Assembly: GCA_903915955.1 (NCBI GenBank)
Contig: CAIWUU010000110.1
Span: forward strand, 1-41,155
DNA: 41,155 nt
DNA from: an uncultured Chlorobiaceae bacterium
GTDB lineage: Bacteria > Bacteroidota > Chlorobiia > Chlorobiales > Chlorobiaceae
Direction: 5' to 3'
Below, one piece after another: positions 39,402-41,155 of the stretch (within the stretch, counting starts at the first letter, position 1; the number at the start of each line of letters is the position of its first letter). The notes under the pieces were generated by a model. That model did no database searches. It was not told the DNA's origin and worked only from the letters and a program-made list of their open reading frames with translations. A program made the translations under genes and the position numbers.

Positions 39402-39472
39402 ATAACTGGAAGGCCGCTTTGGCTGATATCTCCCTTGAAAAATATAATCCAATGGATTATATTGATCGATGA
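39398..39472 (+). CDS. 24-residue micro-ORF between protease and toxin
   Basis: An ATG overlapping the protease stop (ATGA at 39398) opens a frame of 24 codons ending in a TGA that overlaps the next gene's ATG (39469). The peptide begins MNNWKAALADI and ends MDYIDR. It matches no family I know. The two four-base overlaps are the main evidence that it is translated; it could instead be a coupling device or a relic. Confidence 0.4.
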   Translation: MNNWKAALADISLEKYNPMDYIDR

Positions 39473-39804
39473 ATATTACAATTGTAGAACTACCGGAATT
39501 CATTCGGAAATCAGAAAAGCTGATGAGCAGTGAGGAGCATGATTTTTTACTCTCTTACCTTGCAACAAACCCAACGGCCGGGATTTTGATTCAGGGAACC
39601 GGAGGTGTTCGAAAATTGAGATGGGCTACAGGGAACAAGGGAAAAAGTGGCAGCACTCGCATCATATACTTTTATCACAATCCTGATATGCCGCTTTTTC
39701 TGTTAACGGCATTCAGTAAAAGTGAGCAAGGGAACCTGACCAAAGCAGAACGAAATGAGCTGGCCGGGCTAACAAAGATTTTAGTTCAAAACTATAAGAG
39801 ATAA
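39469..39804 (+). CDS. RelE/HigB-family toxin
   Basis: This 111-residue protein resembles the RelE/ParE superfamily toxins, especially HigB-type mRNA interferases with the toxin gene first. Marks are ATNPTAGILIQGTGGVRKLRWA near 31-52, STRIIYFYH near 61-69 and LLTAFSKSEQGNLT near 77-90. It would cut mRNA on the ribosome or inhibit another target. An HTH antitoxin follows by two bases. Its start overlaps the micro-ORF stop. Confidence 0.85.
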   Translation: MNITIVELPEFIRKSEKLMSSEEHDFLLSYLATNPTAGILIQGTGGVRKLRWATGNKGKSGSTRIIYFYHNPDMPLFLLTAFSKSEQGNLTKAERNELAGLTKILVQNYKR

Positions 39805-39806
39805 AA

Positions 39807-40094
39807 ATGGATAACGTATTTGAGAGTATAAAAAAGGGATTGGAAGAGGCTGTTGATTATTCAGAGGAAAAAATAGTCAAGGTCAGAGTGTTTCAGCCGG
39901 AACCCGTCAACGTCAAAAGCATCCGGCAGGAAACACTCCTGACGCAAGATGAGTTTGCCTCTGCGTTCGGCATCAGTGTCGCCACACTGAGACATTGGGA
40001 ACGGGGTGACCGCAAACCGCATGGCCCAGCACTGGTTTTGCTGAATCTTGTCAAAAAAGCTCCCGACACTGTATTGCATGTGTTGAACAGTTAA
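39807..40094 (+). CDS. HTH-XRE-type antitoxin (HigA-like)
   Basis: This 95-residue protein has a variable N-terminal part (about 1-38) and a Cro/C1-type helix-turn-helix (TQDEFASAFGISVATLRHWE near 47-66) followed by RGDRKPHGPALVLL. It is the expected antitoxin and autorepressor for the toxin two bases upstream. The toxin-first order is HigBA-like. No clear operator palindrome was found before the operon. Confidence 0.87.
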   Translation: MDNVFESIKKGLEEAVDYSEEKIVKVRVFQPEPVNVKSIRQETLLTQDEFASAFGISVATLRHWERGDRKPHGPALVLLNLVKKAPDTVLHVLNS

Positions 40095-40273
40095 TCGCCT
40101 CACCCCCATCAATTCCTTTTGACTGAGGAATCATCTGGCAGCTTGCCTCCTTGAGAGTGATGATCGTGCCGGGTATTGCACCAAGTTCATCGATTCCTTC
40201 CTGCACTGTGCATTCATATTTTATCCAAAGTCCTGATAACAGTTATTGAAACACCGGATTATCTTGTCGATGA
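40095..40273. other. Non-coding stretch after the toxin-antitoxin pair
   Basis: No ATG-initiated frame of note. On the minus strand an uninterrupted reading (including GIDELGAIPGTIITLKEA) runs into the antitoxin gene but has no good start and no recognised family, so it may be a relic. No terminator is evident. Confidence 0.3.
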
Positions 40274-40512
40274 TTAATCCGATGCCAAAGTACTCTTCAC
40301 GGTCAGTGTGTTCTTAATCTTGGATGGCTTTGGGAATACGCAGGAAATTTGAGTATCCCTTGATTCATTAAGTTCTTGACGTAACGCTTTTTCAGTAACC
40401 AAATCAACGCTGCAACCCAAGAGATCTTCAAGGAAAAAAAGCACGCCAAAATAACGGTTTGAGGTTGCGGCTCCGTCAAAAGCCACAAGAATATCGTGGG
40501 CGACTGCCCGGG
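40274..40512 (-). pseudogene. Degenerate MNT-type nucleotidyltransferase (HEPN/MNT antitoxin remnant)
   Basis: On the minus strand the frame reads HDILVAFDGAATSNRYFGVL and LEDLLGCSVDLVTEKALRQ, which closely fit the C-terminal half of minimal nucleotidyltransferase antitoxins. The N-terminal G-S...D-x-D catalytic motif is damaged (AHDI in place of SDID), and after RQEL the expected end is replaced by unrelated residues, suggesting a frameshift or deletion. No HEPN partner gene is beside it. It is probably dead. Confidence 0.7.
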
Positions 40513-40744
40513 TACTTGCACTCGGGCTTGAGTCCCGTGATGGCTTGTAAGCCCAGCCTTGCGAAAGCCGTACTATTCAATAAATTTCATACCTTGAATA
40601 AGTTATAAAGAGAGATGAAAACAGGGAGTTCCTGTGTCATTTGGTTGCCTTGTGCATCCGTCAACGCAGCTTCCCACCATGGATGTGGCTGCCTTTTTAT
40701 ACATGGCGCAAGGCGACATGATTTAAATTTTACACACGCCCAAA
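40513..40744. other. Non-coding stretch before the nuclease fragment
   Basis: This segment lies between the decayed nucleotidyltransferase and the start of the nuclease-like gene. It should contain the latter's promoter, but no clear box or ribosome-binding site could be picked out. A 67-codon plus-strand frame (40615-40818) has no family features. Confidence 0.3.
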
Positions 40745-41110
40745 ATGACCTTCCAGAGCCTCCTGACCAAATACCGCAACCACTCCTTCTCCGAGCGCGA
40801 CAAGGGCGACCGGTTTGAGCGGCTCATGCAGGCATACCTCAAAACTGACCCCAAGTACGCTTACCGCTTCAGGCATGTCTGGCTCTGGAATGAATTTTCT
40901 GGTCGCAAGGATTTGGGGGGAACCGATACCGGAATAGACCTCGTGGCGATAACCTGGGAAGGCGACTACTGGGCAATTCAATGCAAATGTTTTGATGCTG
41001 CCGCCACCATCGACAAACAGGCGGTCGACTCCTTTCTCTCCACCTCCAGCCGTGAGTTCAAAAACGACAAGCTGCAAACTGAACTTGCTATATTTTCGTG
41101 GACAGGGTAA
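40745..41110 (+). pseudogene. 5' part of a restriction-type PD-(D/E)xK nuclease/helicase gene, interrupted
   Basis: The N-terminus (LLTKYRNHSFSERDKGDRFERLMQ in two parts near 6-29; HVWLWNEF near 44-51) matches large restriction/modification-type proteins that carry an N-terminal nuclease domain before a helicase. The nuclease motif is visible as GGTDTGIDLVA near 58-68 and WAIQCKCF near 76-83. Full-length homologues run to well over 1000 residues, but this frame stops at 121. The match appears to end at LQT near residue 113, where sequence that looks like an insertion-sequence end begins. The fragment is probably non-functional. Confidence 0.7.
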
Positions 41111-41155
41111 GAAGTCATATCTTCAATCCAAAGGAGATATGGGAAATGACAGAGA
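41080..41155 (+). mobile_element. Probable left end of an insertion sequence (IS3-like), truncated by the window
   Basis: From about 41080 the sequence starts TGAACTTGCTATATTTTCGT and leaves the nuclease match. TG-initiated ends are typical of IS3-family elements. A strong ribosome-binding site AAGGAG (41131-41136) is placed correctly before an ATG at 41146 that begins a frame MTE..., as for an OrfA transposase gene. The right end lies outside the window, so neither the inverted repeat nor the target duplication can be checked. Confidence 0.45.

Noticed and set aside
40303-40521. 72-codon minus-strand frame
   Set aside because: It is a different frame over the decayed nucleotidyltransferase, whose own frame carries the recognisable residues.

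Overview
The window looks like a chromosomal segment of a green sulfur bacterium (Chlorobi, Chlorobium/Pelodictyon type). This rests on remembered resemblance of many of the proteins to Chlorobiaceae homologues, the mix of housekeeping operons with a carotenoid phytoene synthase, moderate GC and few obvious Shine-Dalgarno sites. No rRNA marker is present, so the assignment is an inference. Most of the window is dense, ordinary core genome. Accessory material lies at the two ends and in one AT-rich gap.

Layout. 1-600: sparse region with a tRNA-Cys and its terminator. 623-5694 (minus): a tightly packed five-gene surface-sugar cluster with a flippase-like membrane protein, a GT-B-like transferase, a NeuA-type cytidylyltransferase, an iron-type alcohol dehydrogenase and a DegT aminotransferase resembling KdnA. 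5979-7811 (plus): long-chain acyl-CoA synthetase. 7823-12212 (minus): the classic ffh-rpsP-rimM-trmD-rplS translation/secretion operon, followed by a MutY-like glycosylase without iron-sulfur cysteines. 12375-13358: heptose-phosphate kinase. 13330-16378 (minus): a Prc/Ctp protease followed by two START-domain paralogues. 16379-17259: a very AT-rich gap with inverted repeats. 17260-19944: RidA divergent from a thiamine operon (two ThiE-family genes and thiD). 19946-25480 (minus): ugd, a coiled-coil lipoprotein, a lipase-like hydrolase, pepA and a DHH phosphoesterase. 25596-30659 (plus): rlmN, an unknown protein, adk and priA. 30853-32549 (plus): two DUF2589 proteins and a small third protein, preceded by a palindrome and a foldable leader. 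32559-38938: metallophosphoesterase, trmH, ybeY, hflX, crtB and lysS.

From about 38960 to the end the content is accessory: a clan AA aspartic protease, a 24-codon micro-ORF and a RelE/HigB-HTH toxin-antitoxin pair joined by overlapping stop/start codons; a decayed MNT nucleotidyltransferase; and the N-terminus of a large restriction-type nuclease that ends abruptly at what looks like the left end of an insertion sequence.

The best candidates for undescribed biology are the DUF2589 triad with its palindromic upstream region, the aspartic protease/micro-ORF/toxin-antitoxin chain, and the aminosugar cluster that pairs KdnA/KdnB-like enzymes with a NeuA-type rather than a KdsB-type cytidylyltransferase. 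No CRISPR array, complete prophage or rRNA gene was seen.
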